Part shown: one piece after another, positions 50,428-60,232 of the stretch
Position numbering within the stretch: the stretch's first letter is position 1
How the letters are laid out: every line of letters begins with the position of its first letter
NCBI RefSeq assembly: GCF_000368045.1
Contig: NZ_KB849236.1
Span: 917,253 to 981,252, forward strand
DNA length: 64,000 nt
DNA from: Acinetobacter johnsonii CIP 64.6
Lineage (GTDB): Bacteria; Pseudomonadota; Gammaproteobacteria; Pseudomonadales; Moraxellaceae
Direction: 5' to 3'
The notes under the pieces: generated by a model
Databases searched by the model: none
What the model was told of the DNA's origin: nothing
What the model saw: only the letters and a program-made list of their open reading frames with translations
Translations under genes and position numbers: made by a program

Positions 50428-52389
50428 GTGGAGCAAAACGATAAGCTTAAGCAATATCAAAGTCTTGCTATACAGTTAAGACAAGTTGTTCCGAGTATTC
50501 AGCAGCTTCATCACGAGCAGTCCACTTTTCTATCTACACTCAATGTGCAAAACGTTTTAAGTGTCGAGGCAAAAACACAACGGATCCAAATTTTAAATCA
50601 TTGTTTTCATATTCAGTTTTATGCGCCAGCTGAACAGGTGGAGCTGTGTGTCCCGCAGTTTATTTATCAAGGACACTATGCAGAAGCGCTAGAAGAGTTT
50701 TGTTTACACGACATTGTGTTTTTAGTGGGTGATCAATCTCCACAACATTCTTTGTATTTGCGCAATAAAGTTAAACAGCTGCGTCAGCTGATTCTTCAAC
50801 AGGTGTTTGTTTTGTTCGATGGGCCGAGTCGCGTGCAAACGATTTTAACTGAAATAAGGGAAACGCAATCAGAACTCTTTCAACAGTTATGCCAGCAAGT
50901 TGAATTCAATGCAGCTGATCCAGCTTCTGAGCGAAGTTTGCTGGCCGAGTTGCAGCGCTTATGCTGCTTAGATGCAGATCAGGCGGAAGATATTTTACCC
51001 TTACAGTCTTTGATGAATAGTTATGATGAGCTGTGTTGTAGTGCCAATCAATTCTTAGAACCACATGTTTATCGCATTATACAAACGGCATTTCCTGAAC
51101 GGTTTTCTTTACAGGAGTTGATGGATCATACGCACGACATTCACTTGTTATATCCGCATGCTAAAGAGCAGTCCCATATGCTCGGCTTTGTGCGGCTTAT
51201 GCATCGGGATCTTTGGTTATCGCGTGATTTGTTGTCAAAGCAGCATTTTTTAAAAACTAAAACCAAGCTATGGCAAAAGAAGGTCGCAAAACTCCCAATT
51301 TTTGATGAAAGCCGTACCGTAAATTGGTTATTCAAACAAAAAGCGGTGGTGACAGACTGGGTGAGTCAAAATATTCAGCACAGTAGTATACGCGTTGCCG
51401 TAACGGCTTTAAGTTATCTCGATACGCAGTCTTATCATCCTGAAATTATTGTCACGACTTTAAAGTACTTCCAACATGTCGCGGCGCGTTTATTTATACA
51501 AAGTTGCTATGAACATGCCTTACAACAGCATTGGTTTGAGCTTGAGACCAACCAGCATGTGGTCTTAAAAAATAGACGCCAAGATATGGATGATCAGCGG
51601 ATAGCGATCAGCCCGTCTATTTTGTATTTAGATGAATGGCTCGAACTGCTGCGCCGTGTGGTCGAACAACAGCCCGAATGGGGGAAACGGGTTTACATAA
51701 AATTGAGTCGTGTAATGCAGGCCTATATTCAGCATTTAGATAAAATTGTGCAGGAACTTCCTGAAGACTTAGTGATTTATTTTAGCGAAGATAAGCAACA
51801 ACACCGTGATTTTTATCTTCAGTTAAAGCAACATAAACTGCATATTGAAAGCTTTCGACAGTTGTTTTATTTAAATCGGCCCCCTTTACGAATTTCGGTG
51901 TTTGATGCTTATGTGCGTGATTATTTGCCTGAACATTTCGAGACGCAAAAGGAGGTTTTAAAAAATGTCACATGGAAGAGCCTATTTCATCAGGCCGTGC
52001 AGTGGCATGATCAATTGCATAGCCAAGAGTTACTTGCGGAACTGAAACGAAAGCTTGGGTGTGTCTCATGGCAACCAATCAGTCATGAGGCTTATTATTT
52101 TATTGAGAGTTGGGTGTTTGAGGAGCTGAAAGATATTGATCGCATCATTGCTGAGTCACGTCGCTTTCAACATTGCTTAGCAGCCAGTTTTGCTGAGCGA
52201 ATTATTGTGCGCGAATATGCTGCATTTCATATGAGTCATACCGACGCACAGCGACATTTGACGCTCGCTTGTCATTATATTGCAGGGCAACTGTTATTTG
52301 ATCAGCTTGAATATCCAAATAACCAAAAAGCGCTACCCGATGATGTTGTCGTCGCTGAACAATTCATTGTCATGCTGAATCAAACCTAA
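50428..52389 (+). CDS. Large hypothetical protein with PcfJ-like C-terminus
   Basis: 653 residues, mostly helical, rich in Gln, Leu and His, without membrane segments. Only the end is partly recognisable: about residues 575-650 read RRFQHCLAASFAERI, REYAAFHMS, RHLTLACHYIAG and NNQKALPDD, the HC...Y.F...TL...Q..NN pattern of PcfJ-like proteins first named from conjugative plasmid pCF10. Function is unknown. Start GTG after AAAGAGGAAAAG. A Pif1-like helicase gene follows 131 bp later on the same strand; whether they work together is not known. Confidence 0.6.
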   Translation: MEQNDKLKQYQSLAIQLRQVVPSIQQLHHEQSTFLSTLNVQNVLSVEAKTQRIQILNHCFHIQFYAPAEQVELCVPQFIYQGHYAEALEEFCLHDIVFLVGDQSPQHSLYLRNKVKQLRQLILQQVFVLFDGPSRVQTILTEIRETQSELFQQLCQQVEFNAADPASERSLLAELQRLCCLDADQAEDILPLQSLMNSYDELCCSANQFLEPHVYRIIQTAFPERFSLQELMDHTHDIHLLYPHAKEQSHMLGFVRLMHRDLWLSRDLLSKQHFLKTKTKLWQKKVAKLPIFDESRTVNWLFKQKAVVTDWVSQNIQHSSIRVAVTALSYLDTQSYHPEIIVTTLKYFQHVAARLFIQSCYEHALQQHWFELETNQHVVLKNRRQDMDDQRIAISPSILYLDEWLELLRRVVEQQPEWGKRVYIKLSRVMQAYIQHLDKIVQELPEDLVIYFSEDKQQHRDFYLQLKQHKLHIESFRQLFYLNRPPLRISVFDAYVRDYLPEHFETQKEVLKNVTWKSLFHQAVQWHDQLHSQELLAELKRKLGCVSWQPISHEAYYFIESWVFEELKDIDRIIAESRRFQHCLAASFAERIIVREYAAFHMSHTDAQRHLTLACHYIAGQLLFDQLEYPNNQKALPDDVVVAEQFIVMLNQT

Positions 52390-52520
52390 TAACCAAGCTC
52401 TTAAAATTTAAACAACAATGGACCTAATTTGTCGCACATCATTTACTGTGTGACGAGATCTGCTTAACTTTTTTGCAAAAACTCGGTAGGCTATAGCCGT
52501 TCATCAATGGTATAGGTCTT

Positions 52521-54236
52521 ATGAAGCAAGAAACTGCACTCAAACTCTTAAAAGCGGGCGAAAATGTCTTTTTAACCGGTTCCGCTGGTGCAGGAAAAAC
52601 CTATACGCTGAACCAATACATTAACTATTTAAAAGCCCGTAAAGTGCCTGTGGCGATTACAGCTTCTACAGGTATTGCCGCGACGCATATGAATGGCATG
52701 ACCATTCATACTTGGGCCGGTATAGGGATTAAAGATGCCTTGGGGGAAGATGAACTCAAACGCATGAAAGAACGTAAATACTTAAAAGAGCATTTAGAAA
52801 ATGCCCAAGTCTTAATCATCGATGAAATTTCGATGCTACATGCTAAGCAACTCAATTTGGTCAATAAAGTCCTCAAGTTCTTTAAAGAAAGTGAAGAGCC
52901 GTTTGGCGGGATTCAAGTGATCGTTGCAGGTGATTTCTTCCAGTTACCGCCAGTCGGTAAAAATGAAGAACGCAATCGCGATAAATTCTGTTTTATGTCT
53001 GATGCTTGGGTGGAAGCTAAATTTCGCGTGTGTTATTTGACTGAGCAGCACCGTCAGGGCAATGATTATCTCAATGATATTTTAAATGCCATTCGTGGTC
53101 AGAGTATTAACTCTGAGCACTTGCAGGCTTTACAAGCCACACGTCAGCAAGATATTGGAGAAACCTTTACACGTCTATATACGCATAATATGGACGTGGA
53201 CACCATCAACTTCAAACATCTGAATGAAATTGAAAATGAAGGCCGACAGTTTGAGGCGGTGTGTGATGGCAATGACAAGCTTATTGAAACGTTAAAGTCT
53301 TCTGTGCGTGCACCTGAAAATTTAACCCTCAAGAAAAATGCCAAAGTAATGTTTGTAAAGAACAACTTTGATGTGGGCTATATCAACGGTAGCTTAGGCG
53401 AAGTGGTGGGCTTTGAAGAAGATGATGACTTTGGGATCTTGCCGAAAGTCAAACTGACTGATGGCACGGTACTGGTGGTCGAGCCTGAAACGTGGTCAGT
53501 GGACAATGATGCAGGTAAAACCATTGCCAGTTTTCAGCAAATTCCATTGCGTTTGGCATGGGCCATCACCATCCATAAGTCACAAGGGATGACTTTAGCG
53601 GCAGCGGAAATTAATCTTAGTCATACTTTTGAAAAAGGACAGGGCTATGTGGCTTTGTCGCGCTTAAAGACTTTGGACGGTTTAAGGTTATTGGGTTTTA
53701 ATGAACAAGCCTTGGAGTTAGATAGTCTTGCCATTAAGGCAGACCGCCGCTTCCAAGAACTATCCGATGAAGCCGAAACACATTTCGAGGCCATTGATCT
53801 TGAGCCACAGCACAAGGCCTTTATCCGTCACTGTGGCGGAACGCTCAATGAAATTGAGATTGAGCGAAATGAAAAGAAAATTGCTCGTAATGCAGGTAAA
53901 GCCAACTATGCCTCTGCAACACTCGATGAAACACGTGAATTGTTTGAAGGTGGTTATGAAATTGCAGATATCGCACAAGAGCGCGGTTTGACGGCTGCAA
54001 CTATTATCAACCATTTGGCAAAGTTGCATAAAGAGCAAGGCTTGGATATTTCCGTGGCACATCCTGGAGAAGAAGTAGTTGAGCAAGTGCGGAAAATTTA
54101 TAAACGCTTAATGAAGCGTCAGCAAACAGAACACTTTAGCGAAGATGGTGCGATTAAGCTTCGTCCTATTGTGGAACTGACCAATCCACGTATGGGCTAT
54201 GACCAAGTTCGTTTAGCGCTGTTATATATTGAATAA
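52521..54236 (+). CDS. PIF1-like DNA helicase with C-terminal HTH
   Basis: 571-residue superfamily 1B helicase. Walker A GSAGAGKT (about 20-27), Walker B LIIDEISM, then GDFFQLPPVG and the SF1 motif VI-like GQGYVALSRLKTLDGL. After the helicase core comes a helix-turn-helix domain of the HTH_40 type (GGYEIADIAQERGLTAATI, about 475-495). Family members unwind 5'-3' and resolve G-quadruplexes or blocked forks. Start ATG at 52521; spacing to the PcfJ-like gene allows co-transcription. Confidence 0.9.
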   Translation: MKQETALKLLKAGENVFLTGSAGAGKTYTLNQYINYLKARKVPVAITASTGIAATHMNGMTIHTWAGIGIKDALGEDELKRMKERKYLKEHLENAQVLIIDEISMLHAKQLNLVNKVLKFFKESEEPFGGIQVIVAGDFFQLPPVGKNEERNRDKFCFMSDAWVEAKFRVCYLTEQHRQGNDYLNDILNAIRGQSINSEHLQALQATRQQDIGETFTRLYTHNMDVDTINFKHLNEIENEGRQFEAVCDGNDKLIETLKSSVRAPENLTLKKNAKVMFVKNNFDVGYINGSLGEVVGFEEDDDFGILPKVKLTDGTVLVVEPETWSVDNDAGKTIASFQQIPLRLAWAITIHKSQGMTLAAAEINLSHTFEKGQGYVALSRLKTLDGLRLLGFNEQALELDSLAIKADRRFQELSDEAETHFEAIDLEPQHKAFIRHCGGTLNEIEIERNEKKIARNAGKANYASATLDETRELFEGGYEIADIAQERGLTAATIINHLAKLHKEQGLDISVAHPGEEVVEQVRKIYKRLMKRQQTEHFSEDGAIKLRPIVELTNPRMGYDQVRLALLYIE

Positions 54237-54337
54237 CATCTTAAAAGTAGGGCGTTTCGTGCAGAAATTTCTTACTTACATTGCCCAGAACTTCAGTTAA
54301 ACTGAATTTTAAGGGATAAGAATAACTTAGAATCGTA

Positions 54338-55321
54338 ATGAAATTGACAGCTTGGTACACGCTACGCAAATTTGTTTATAACAATTTGCATAATGAGGAT
54401 TATGAGACGCCCTTAAGTCGAGGGTTAAACTATTTTCTGATTGCACTGATTATGAGTAATGCTGCTGCGGTCTTGCTGGAGTCGGTGCAAAAGTACTATG
54501 TGTTGTATCAAGACTTTTTCTATTATTTTGAAATCTTTTCTATTGTCGTTTTTAGCGTCGAATATCTCTTACGTTTTTGGTCAATTGCTGAATCTAATAG
54601 TTTTGAGTCGGATTGGAAAAACCGCCTAAATTGGGTCAAAAGTGGTGGGGCGATTATCGACCTCTTGGCTATTCTACCTGCGTATTTAAACTTCTTTGTT
54701 CAGTTCGATTTGCGATTCTTAAGAATTGTTCGTCTGCTGCGACTTCTCAAGTTAACCCGCTATTTTGTCTCGCTACAAATTTTATTACGAGTCATCGAGC
54801 GCGAAAAAGGCTCATTTCAAGCAGTTATTTTCATCTTAATGATTATGATCATTATGGCGGCTGCGGGGGTATATTTGATTGAAAGTCAGGCACAACCTGA
54901 AGTTTTTAGCTCTATTCCAGCTTCAATGTGGTGGGCCGTAGTCACACTGACCACCGTGGGGTATGGTGATGTGACACCTATTACGCCGCTAGGACGCTTT
55001 TTGGGTGCGATTATTACCATCTTAGGGGTAGGTTTAGCGGCATTGCCTGCGGGTATTTTAGCCAATGGTTTAGCCAATGAACTTGAGCAGCGTAAAGAAA
55101 AACTTGAACTCAGATTTCGAGAACTAATCCAAAATAGCGATATTGATTTTGTTTTAGAAACAGAAAAAATTGAAGAAGTTCGTAAAGAAGTTGGGCTGAC
55201 CAAAGAGCAAACACACGATATTATTTTACAGCTCATTCGTGAACAAAAAGAAGAATCTTTAAGGCAAGAGCGTGAGCAATATGCCTATTGTCCACACTGT
55301 GGGAAGAAACTACCTGAATAA
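54338..55321 (+). CDS. Voltage-gated potassium channel-like protein with zinc ribbon
   Basis: 327 residues. Six membrane helices with an S4-like arginine segment DLRFLRIVRLLRLLKLTRYF and the K+ selectivity filter TTVGYGD (Thr206-Asp211). After the pore, a cytoplasmic coiled coil (about 240-300) ends in a CPHCGKK zinc-binding pair. This is the Kch/VIC-type ion transporter group. The single CxxC would need dimerisation to bind zinc fully. A hairpin shared with the convergent MFS gene follows. Confidence 0.9.
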   Translation: MKLTAWYTLRKFVYNNLHNEDYETPLSRGLNYFLIALIMSNAAAVLLESVQKYYVLYQDFFYYFEIFSIVVFSVEYLLRFWSIAESNSFESDWKNRLNWVKSGGAIIDLLAILPAYLNFFVQFDLRFLRIVRLLRLLKLTRYFVSLQILLRVIEREKGSFQAVIFILMIMIIMAAAGVYLIESQAQPEVFSSIPASMWWAVVTLTTVGYGDVTPITPLGRFLGAIITILGVGLAALPAGILANGLANELEQRKEKLELRFRELIQNSDIDFVLETEKIEEVRKEVGLTKEQTHDIILQLIREQKEESLRQEREQYAYCPHCGKKLPE

Positions 55322-55332
55322 ATCGGTGTAAA

Positions 55333-55378
55333 AAGGCATGTGAAAAACGTTAAAATTGTACATTTATACACATGCCTT
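55333..55378. terminator. Large-loop hairpin between convergent genes
   Basis: AAGGCATGTG / CACATGCCTT, perfect 10-bp stem with a 26-nt AT-rich loop, between the channel and MFS genes. Confidence 0.5.
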
Positions 55379-55407
55379 ACTTTATCTGAATAGAAATCTA
55401 GATTGGT

Positions 55408-56628
55408 CTAACAAGTCTGATTTGCATCACTTTTACATGCGGATATCGACTTTTTCTCATGCTGAAAAGCCACCAGCAAAATAATTAGCCCACCCAAACT
55501 TAGTAGAACCCCGACCCATATTGGAGCTAACCAACCTAAACCTTGGCTAATTAACCAGCCGCCCAGGAAGGCACCAAAAGCATTGGCAATATTAAATGCA
55601 GAGTGATTCAGCGAAGCAGCTAAGCCTTGTGCATTGCCAGCGACATCCATTAATCGGGTTTGTAGTAAAGGCCCCAAACCTGCAATACTGAAGCTGACTA
55701 AGAAGAGTGCAATAAAAGCAGTGGCAAGGTGATCCATAGATAAAGCACAAAGTACATAAGAGCAGGCATTGGAAACTAAGACCCAAATAATCGCCTTGTT
55801 TAAGTTTTTATCGGCAAAGTGTCCTGCGACTATACCACCGATGACTAACCCTAAGCCAATACACGCCAGCGCAAACGGAATGACTTGAATGCTGGCATGG
55901 GTATATTCAGTCAAAATAGGCGATACATAACTATATACAGAGAATAGTCCACCAAATCCAATTGCACCGACAGCAAGCGTGATCCACATTTGTGTGTTTT
56001 TAAGTCCACGCAGTTCATTTTGAATGCTGGCTGTGTGATCCAGCTGCATTTTAGGTAGGCCAAAACAAATCGCGACCACGGTCAAAAATGCGATAGATGC
56101 AGAAAACTCAAAACCTGCACGCCAACCATACAGCTGACCCAGCCATGTCGCAAAAGGCACACCAATCACGGTCGCGACATTCAGCCCCATCATGAGCATG
56201 GCGACAGCCGAAGCGCGCTTTTGCTTTCCTGCAAACTCTGCAACCACCAAAGCGGCAATACCAAAGTAAGCGCCGTGAGGGAAACCTGCAATAAAACGTG
56301 AGATCAACATAGACTCATAGCTGTTTGCGAGTGCTGTACTGGCATTGGCGATACCATAAAACAGCATGAGGCCAATTAAGAGTGTTTTACGCGGAACTTT
56401 TGCGGCCAGAATGGCAATCACAGGCGCGCCAATAGTTACACCCAAAGCATAGGCACTAATGAAATGCCCTGTGACAGGAATACTGAGTTTGAAACTGTGT
56501 GAGATCTCTTGGATGAGTCCCATCGCAACGAACTCAGTAGTCCCAATACAAAAACCACCGAGTGCCAATGCCAAAATAATGACAGATAAGTGGCTTGTTG
56601 GTGAGATGCTATTTTCTTGAGAGGACAT
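55408..56628 (-). CDS. AraJ/YdhP-type MFS transporter
   Basis: 406 residues, about 12 membrane helices. The N-terminus (LALGGFCIGTTEFVAMGL) and the motif-A loop AAKVPRKTLLIG, with RFIAGFPHGAYFGIAALV, match the drug:H+ antiporter-1 subgroup including AraJ and YdhP. Substrate unknown; related proteins export sugars or drugs. Short charged C-terminus. No regulator beside it. Confidence 0.88.
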   Translation of the reverse strand: MSSQENSISPTSHLSVIILALALGGFCIGTTEFVAMGLIQEISHSFKLSIPVTGHFISAYALGVTIGAPVIAILAAKVPRKTLLIGLMLFYGIANASTALANSYESMLISRFIAGFPHGAYFGIAALVVAEFAGKQKRASAVAMLMMGLNVATVIGVPFATWLGQLYGWRAGFEFSASIAFLTVVAICFGLPKMQLDHTASIQNELRGLKNTQMWITLAVGAIGFGGLFSVYSYVSPILTEYTHASIQVIPFALACIGLGLVIGGIVAGHFADKNLNKAIIWVLVSNACSYVLCALSMDHLATAFIALFLVSFSIAGLGPLLQTRLMDVAGNAQGLAASLNHSAFNIANAFGAFLGGWLISQGLGWLAPIWVGVLLSLGGLIILLVAFQHEKKSISACKSDANQTC

Positions 56629-56745
56629 AAATACAGGAGAAAATGAAAAGTATTATACGTTCTTTATCACATGAAAATTTGGTTGTTCAAAAAAGTTATA
56701 AGTGAACTAAGCAACCATAACATTCATACGAACCCTGAAGATGCT

Positions 56746-56771
56746 GCACGATGAATATTTATTCATAGTGC
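56746..56771. other. AT-rich hairpin
   Basis: GCAC(G)ATGAAT / ATTCAT(A)GTGC with a 4-nt loop in the gap between the DUF441 and MFS genes. Role unknown. Confidence 0.35.
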
Positions 56772-56875
56772 TATATTGAGTGGACATTCTATAAAAAGAA
56801 GTCAAATTTAAAGGCAGCAAATACAGATTAATTCGACCTAGCTTGAGAATTTGGATTTTTTTTGTATTCGCTAGG

Positions 56876-57334
56876 CTAGGGTTGTCCTGTACCAATGATT
56901 AGGGTAAGTAAACCAGCTGCAATGAGTGGGCCGACTGGGACGCCACGTAGTAAAGCAACTCCTGCAACGGTTCCGACCAGCAAGCCTGCAACAACATCAG
57001 GTTGGTTAGACATCAGTTTTACGCCGCGCCCGCCTAACCATGCAACCAAAACACCAATGGCGATAGCAAGTAATGATTTAACACTTAAAAAAGATTTAAA
57101 AATACTTTCACCGCTAATTCTACCACTTGCAATAGGTACCAAAACTGCAATGGTTAAAATGATAATCCCGATATTTAATCCATGTTGTTGAATTAGAGGA
57201 AAGTATTCACTCAGTGGCGTCATCCGTAAAATAATGAGTACTGCCGCAGCAATGGTTACCGCAGAGTTGTGACTGAAAATACCGCAAGCCAGCAGGATTA
57301 GGAGGACAATCAGGTTCAAATCTAAGTTCGGCAT
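56876..57334 (-). CDS. DUF441 (YeaL family) membrane protein
   Basis: 152 residues, four or five hydrophobic helices. Signatures: NPDLNLIVLL-like start (PNLDLNLIVLLILL), SGESIFKSFLS and LLVGTVAGVALLRGVPVGPLIAAG. E. coli YeaL is 148 residues. The ATG at 57334 fits the family; the open frame continues 6 codons upstream to a TTG. Function unknown. Confidence 0.87.
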   Translation of the reverse strand: MPNLDLNLIVLLILLACGIFSHNSAVTIAAAVLIILRMTPLSEYFPLIQQHGLNIGIIILTIAVLVPIASGRISGESIFKSFLSVKSLLAIAIGVLVAWLGGRGVKLMSNQPDVVAGLLVGTVAGVALLRGVPVGPLIAAGLLTLIIGTGQP

Positions 57335-57469
57335 AGGGGAGAGACTGGTCAAAAAAACATGTGCATTGTAACGTTTTTTTAGCCACTCTGCCGAATGATC
57401 CGAGTCCTTTGATTGATGTTCCTGTATTTAAGTATAAAATGAGCCTTTATTTAAAAATGTGGTGTGCTG

Positions 57470-58204
57470 ATGCTGTTGGAAAAAATGTTGCAGTCGCAAG
57501 GATTTGGTTCGCGAAAGCATTGCCAACAGTTGATTAAAAATGCAGTCATTGAAATTGATGGGCAAATCATTACTGACCCTAAACATAAACTCAAATTGGA
57601 TGCTCTGCACTACAAGGTACATGGCGAGAGCTTTGAATACCGTGAAAAAGTCTATATCGCCTTAAACAAACCTGAAGGCTATGAATGTTCACATCAGGCG
57701 ACACATCATTTTAGTGTTTTTGATTTGTTTGACGATGTGCTCTTGAATCGTGGTATTCAGTGTGTAGGTCGTCTAGATCAAGACACCACAGGTTTATTGT
57801 TACTCACCGATGATGGTCAGTTTTTACAAGCGCTGACACACCCTAAAAAGCATGTGGCAAAAGAGTATCGCATGAAAACGGCCGACCCTGTTACAGATGA
57901 GCAAGTTCAGCAGCTGGAGCAAGGGGTTGAACTGCGAAATGAAAAAGGGAGTTTTGCTGCAACAGATGTAAAACGCTTAGCTGAATGTGAACTGCAAATG
58001 ACCGTGCATCAGGGGGTATATCATCAAGTGAAACGTATGCTTGCGGCAGTGGGAAATAAAGTTGAGAGCTTGCATCGTCAGCAAATTGGAGCGCTCGACT
58101 TAACGGAGATACCAGATTTAGTCGAGGGACGTTGGATCTATTTAAATGCTGAACAAGTGGCTTTAGCCAAGACACGCAATGATCTTGAGAGTGAAGGTCT
58201 TTAG
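57470..58204 (+). CDS. rsuA: 16S rRNA pseudouridine synthase RsuA
   Basis: 244 residues. N-terminal S4 RNA-binding domain (EKMLQSQGFGSRKHCQQLIKN) and the catalytic Asp in VGRLDQDTTGLLLLT. YHQVKRMLAAVGNKVESLHR is the RsuA-specific region; E. coli RsuA modifies U516 of 16S rRNA. ATG at 57470 starts the S4 domain; the GTG two codons earlier is possible. Convergent with a GNAT gene, 10 bp apart. It is one of three pseudouridine synthases in the window. Confidence 0.88.
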   Translation: MLLEKMLQSQGFGSRKHCQQLIKNAVIEIDGQIITDPKHKLKLDALHYKVHGESFEYREKVYIALNKPEGYECSHQATHHFSVFDLFDDVLLNRGIQCVGRLDQDTTGLLLLTDDGQFLQALTHPKKHVAKEYRMKTADPVTDEQVQQLEQGVELRNEKGSFAATDVKRLAECELQMTVHQGVYHQVKRMLAAVGNKVESLHRQQIGALDLTEIPDLVEGRWIYLNAEQVALAKTRNDLESEGL

Positions 58205-58214
58205 ACGTTGAATG

Positions 58215-58655
58215 CTATAGAAAGCAATGATAGGTCTTAAACTCATTATCCGCTACAAAGCCCATGGCTTCATATAAGCTGTGGGATTGATAATTATTTT
58301 TTTGCGTTTCAAGCGTAATACGAATGGCTTTTTCGTGTCGCGCAAACAAAATAGCGGTATCGATCAATTGTTTTGCTGAGCCATGGCGACGATGCGGTGG
58401 AGAAACATAAACATCATCTAAAATATAGTAAGTTGCGCAGGCCACAGAAGAAAAACCTAAATACAGCAGCACAAAACCTGTAATCACATCGTCTTTGACA
58501 TGAATGAAGATGACGCTTTGTTCGTTTTCAAGGCGAAGTTTAAGGAACTTTTGGGAAAGTGCTAAATTGGAAGATGCACCATAAAATTGGCGATATTCAT
58601 CAAATAATACAGCAAGTTTTTCTAAGTCTTCTAAAGTGGCACGTCTAACGATCAT
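58215..58655 (-). CDS. GNAT family N-acetyltransferase
   Basis: 146 residues. Acetyl-CoA loop in VSPPHRRHGSAKQLIDTA (RRHGSA), with preceding strand YILDDVYV and C-terminal SHSLYEAMGF. Located 93 bp downstream of a RelB/DinJ-like gene on the same strand. RHH-GNAT toxin pairs exist, but this GNAT looks like the ordinary small-molecule type. Substrate unknown. Confidence 0.85.
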   Translation of the reverse strand: MIVRRATLEDLEKLAVLFDEYRQFYGASSNLALSQKFLKLRLENEQSVIFIHVKDDVITGFVLLYLGFSSVACATYYILDDVYVSPPHRRHGSAKQLIDTAILFARHEKAIRITLETQKNNYQSHSLYEAMGFVADNEFKTYHCFL

Positions 58656-58748
58656 GTATTACTCCATGCTGTATTTATAATGTTTACATGAAGCATACCT
58701 AAGTTTTGAAAGGGATATTTCTAAAATTTGTTTAGAAATGCAACACTG

Positions 58749-59084
58749 TTAAGTTTTGTCACTTTCTCCCAAAATTGCCGCTAATTCCTCAAAAAGATCA
58801 ATATGTTCATCGTCTGCAAATAAATCATTGGTTGCAGTTGAGTCTGCACTGGTGATGTGTTCAACCGCTTTTTGTTCTTGCTTGAGTTTACGTAGTTTAA
58901 TCAGTTGTTCAAGATTGATGTTCTGGTTTTCAATTGAAAAAGGGATGGATTTGGTTAAAACCACTTGTTTGAAGAACAAACGAACGGCTTGCGCAGGCGT
59001 AATTCCCAGTTGTTTAAACACCGCAAAAGCTTGTTTCTTTTCTTGGGAATCGAGTCGAATTTGATAGACTTCTGTTTTTCTCAT
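58749..59084 (-). CDS. RelB/DinJ-like antitoxin family protein, no obvious toxin
   Basis: 111 residues. The N-terminal half shows the DinJ/RelB ribbon-helix-helix pattern: YQIRLDSQEKKQAFAVFKQLG, TPAQAVRLFFKQ, and SIPFSIE. The C-terminal half is longer than in DinJ (about 86 residues), acidic, ending LFEELAAILGESDKT. No YafQ/RelE-like toxin gene is beside it; the nearest downstream gene is a GNAT. It may be an orphan antitoxin or a stand-alone regulator. Start ATG at 59084 with no strong ribosome site. Confidence 0.72.
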   Translation of the reverse strand: MRKTEVYQIRLDSQEKKQAFAVFKQLGITPAQAVRLFFKQVVLTKSIPFSIENQNINLEQLIKLRKLKQEQKAVEHITSADSTATNDLFADDEHIDLFEELAAILGESDKT

Positions 59085-59196
59085 GATTTTTTAAATAATT
59101 TGAACGACTTAAGGGTAGAAGTTATTTTAATCAATTTCATTGTAATTTCAATATTCATACAATGGAATTTTAAATTATTTTGTAATGACAAGCAGA

Positions 59197-60111
59197 TTAC
59201 AATGTCAATTCAGAATTGGAGCTAAACTGCATAAGCTGTTGAGTTACTGGATCTTTAAATGAAAGATGCTTAGCTAATAGCTGTAAAGGCTGACTAAAAT
59301 CATCGTCGGCTTTATGTACAACTTTAGGATAGAACGGATCATTTTTAATCGGAAGACCTAAGAAGTTGAGGTGTACACGGAGTTGATGTTGCTTCCCTGT
59401 CTCGGGTTTAAGCTCATATTTTGCCCATGTTTCATCATGTTCTAAAAGCAAGATCTCAGTTTCACTGTTCGGTGCTTCGTCTAGGACTTGCATGGTGTAG
59501 AACGGTTCACCTTTTTGCATATGCAGTTTTACTATGCGTGGAAATTTGAGTTCGCGGTTAAACGGTGCAATCGCATGATAGGTTTTTTGAACCTGTCGAT
59601 CTGCAAACATTTGCTGATACAGCCCTCGACTGTGAATACATTTGGAAAACATCACTAAGCCAGCGGTTTCACGGTCAAGGCGGTGGATGGGCGTTAAATG
59701 CTCAATACCTGTTTGTTTTTTCAGGCGCACCAATAGGGTTTGTTGAACATATTGCCCCGTTGGACTGATGGTCAAAAAGTGCGGCTTATCCACCACTAAT
59801 AAATGATCGTTTTCAAATAAAATGTCATGCTGAAATGGCACTTCAATTTCATGCGCTAAAAAGCGGTAATAAAACACATGCTGATTTTCAAGATATGCCG
59901 AATCTGTATGGAGGATATTACCTACAGCGTCATAGACCAAGCCATCATGAAAGCGTTGCTGCCACTCAGTTGCTTCAATATGCGGAAATTGGTCAGATAA
60001 ATACGCCAATAAGGTGTGCGGAGCGGGTGTCAATTTAGGCAGAAACACTTTACTTGCGCTCACGCCATTGAGCATGGGAGGGCAAAATTCAGCAGGTTTT
60101 ATGTTGAGCAT
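59197..60111 (-). CDS. RluA family pseudouridine synthase
   Basis: 304 residues. The catalytic motif is HRLDRETAGLVMFSK (Asp about residue 145), with LLVVDKPHFLTISP before it and KPETGKQHQLRVHLNFLGLPI after it. There is no S4 domain in the usual place; the N-terminal 90 residues are unlike E. coli RluA/C/D, closer to the group annotated only as RluA-like. Target RNA site unknown. Starts at 60111 or 60075 are possible; neither has a clear ribosome site. Divergent from tsaE. Confidence 0.88.
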   Translation of the reverse strand: MLNIKPAEFCPPMLNGVSASKVFLPKLTPAPHTLLAYLSDQFPHIEATEWQQRFHDGLVYDAVGNILHTDSAYLENQHVFYYRFLAHEIEVPFQHDILFENDHLLVVDKPHFLTISPTGQYVQQTLLVRLKKQTGIEHLTPIHRLDRETAGLVMFSKCIHSRGLYQQMFADRQVQKTYHAIAPFNRELKFPRIVKLHMQKGEPFYTMQVLDEAPNSETEILLLEHDETWAKYELKPETGKQHQLRVHLNFLGLPIKNDPFYPKVVHKADDDFSQPLQLLAKHLSFKDPVTQQLMQFSSNSELTL

Positions 60112-60232
60112 GATGTGCAGGCAATATGTAATCGGTTGGCGCAGTTAAATATGAGATTTCAAGCTTGTGGCTTGGGCATTTTGTGAGTCCAGTGCTATCA
60201 TAATTGTTCTTTTGTCACTTGTCGTGAGTATT

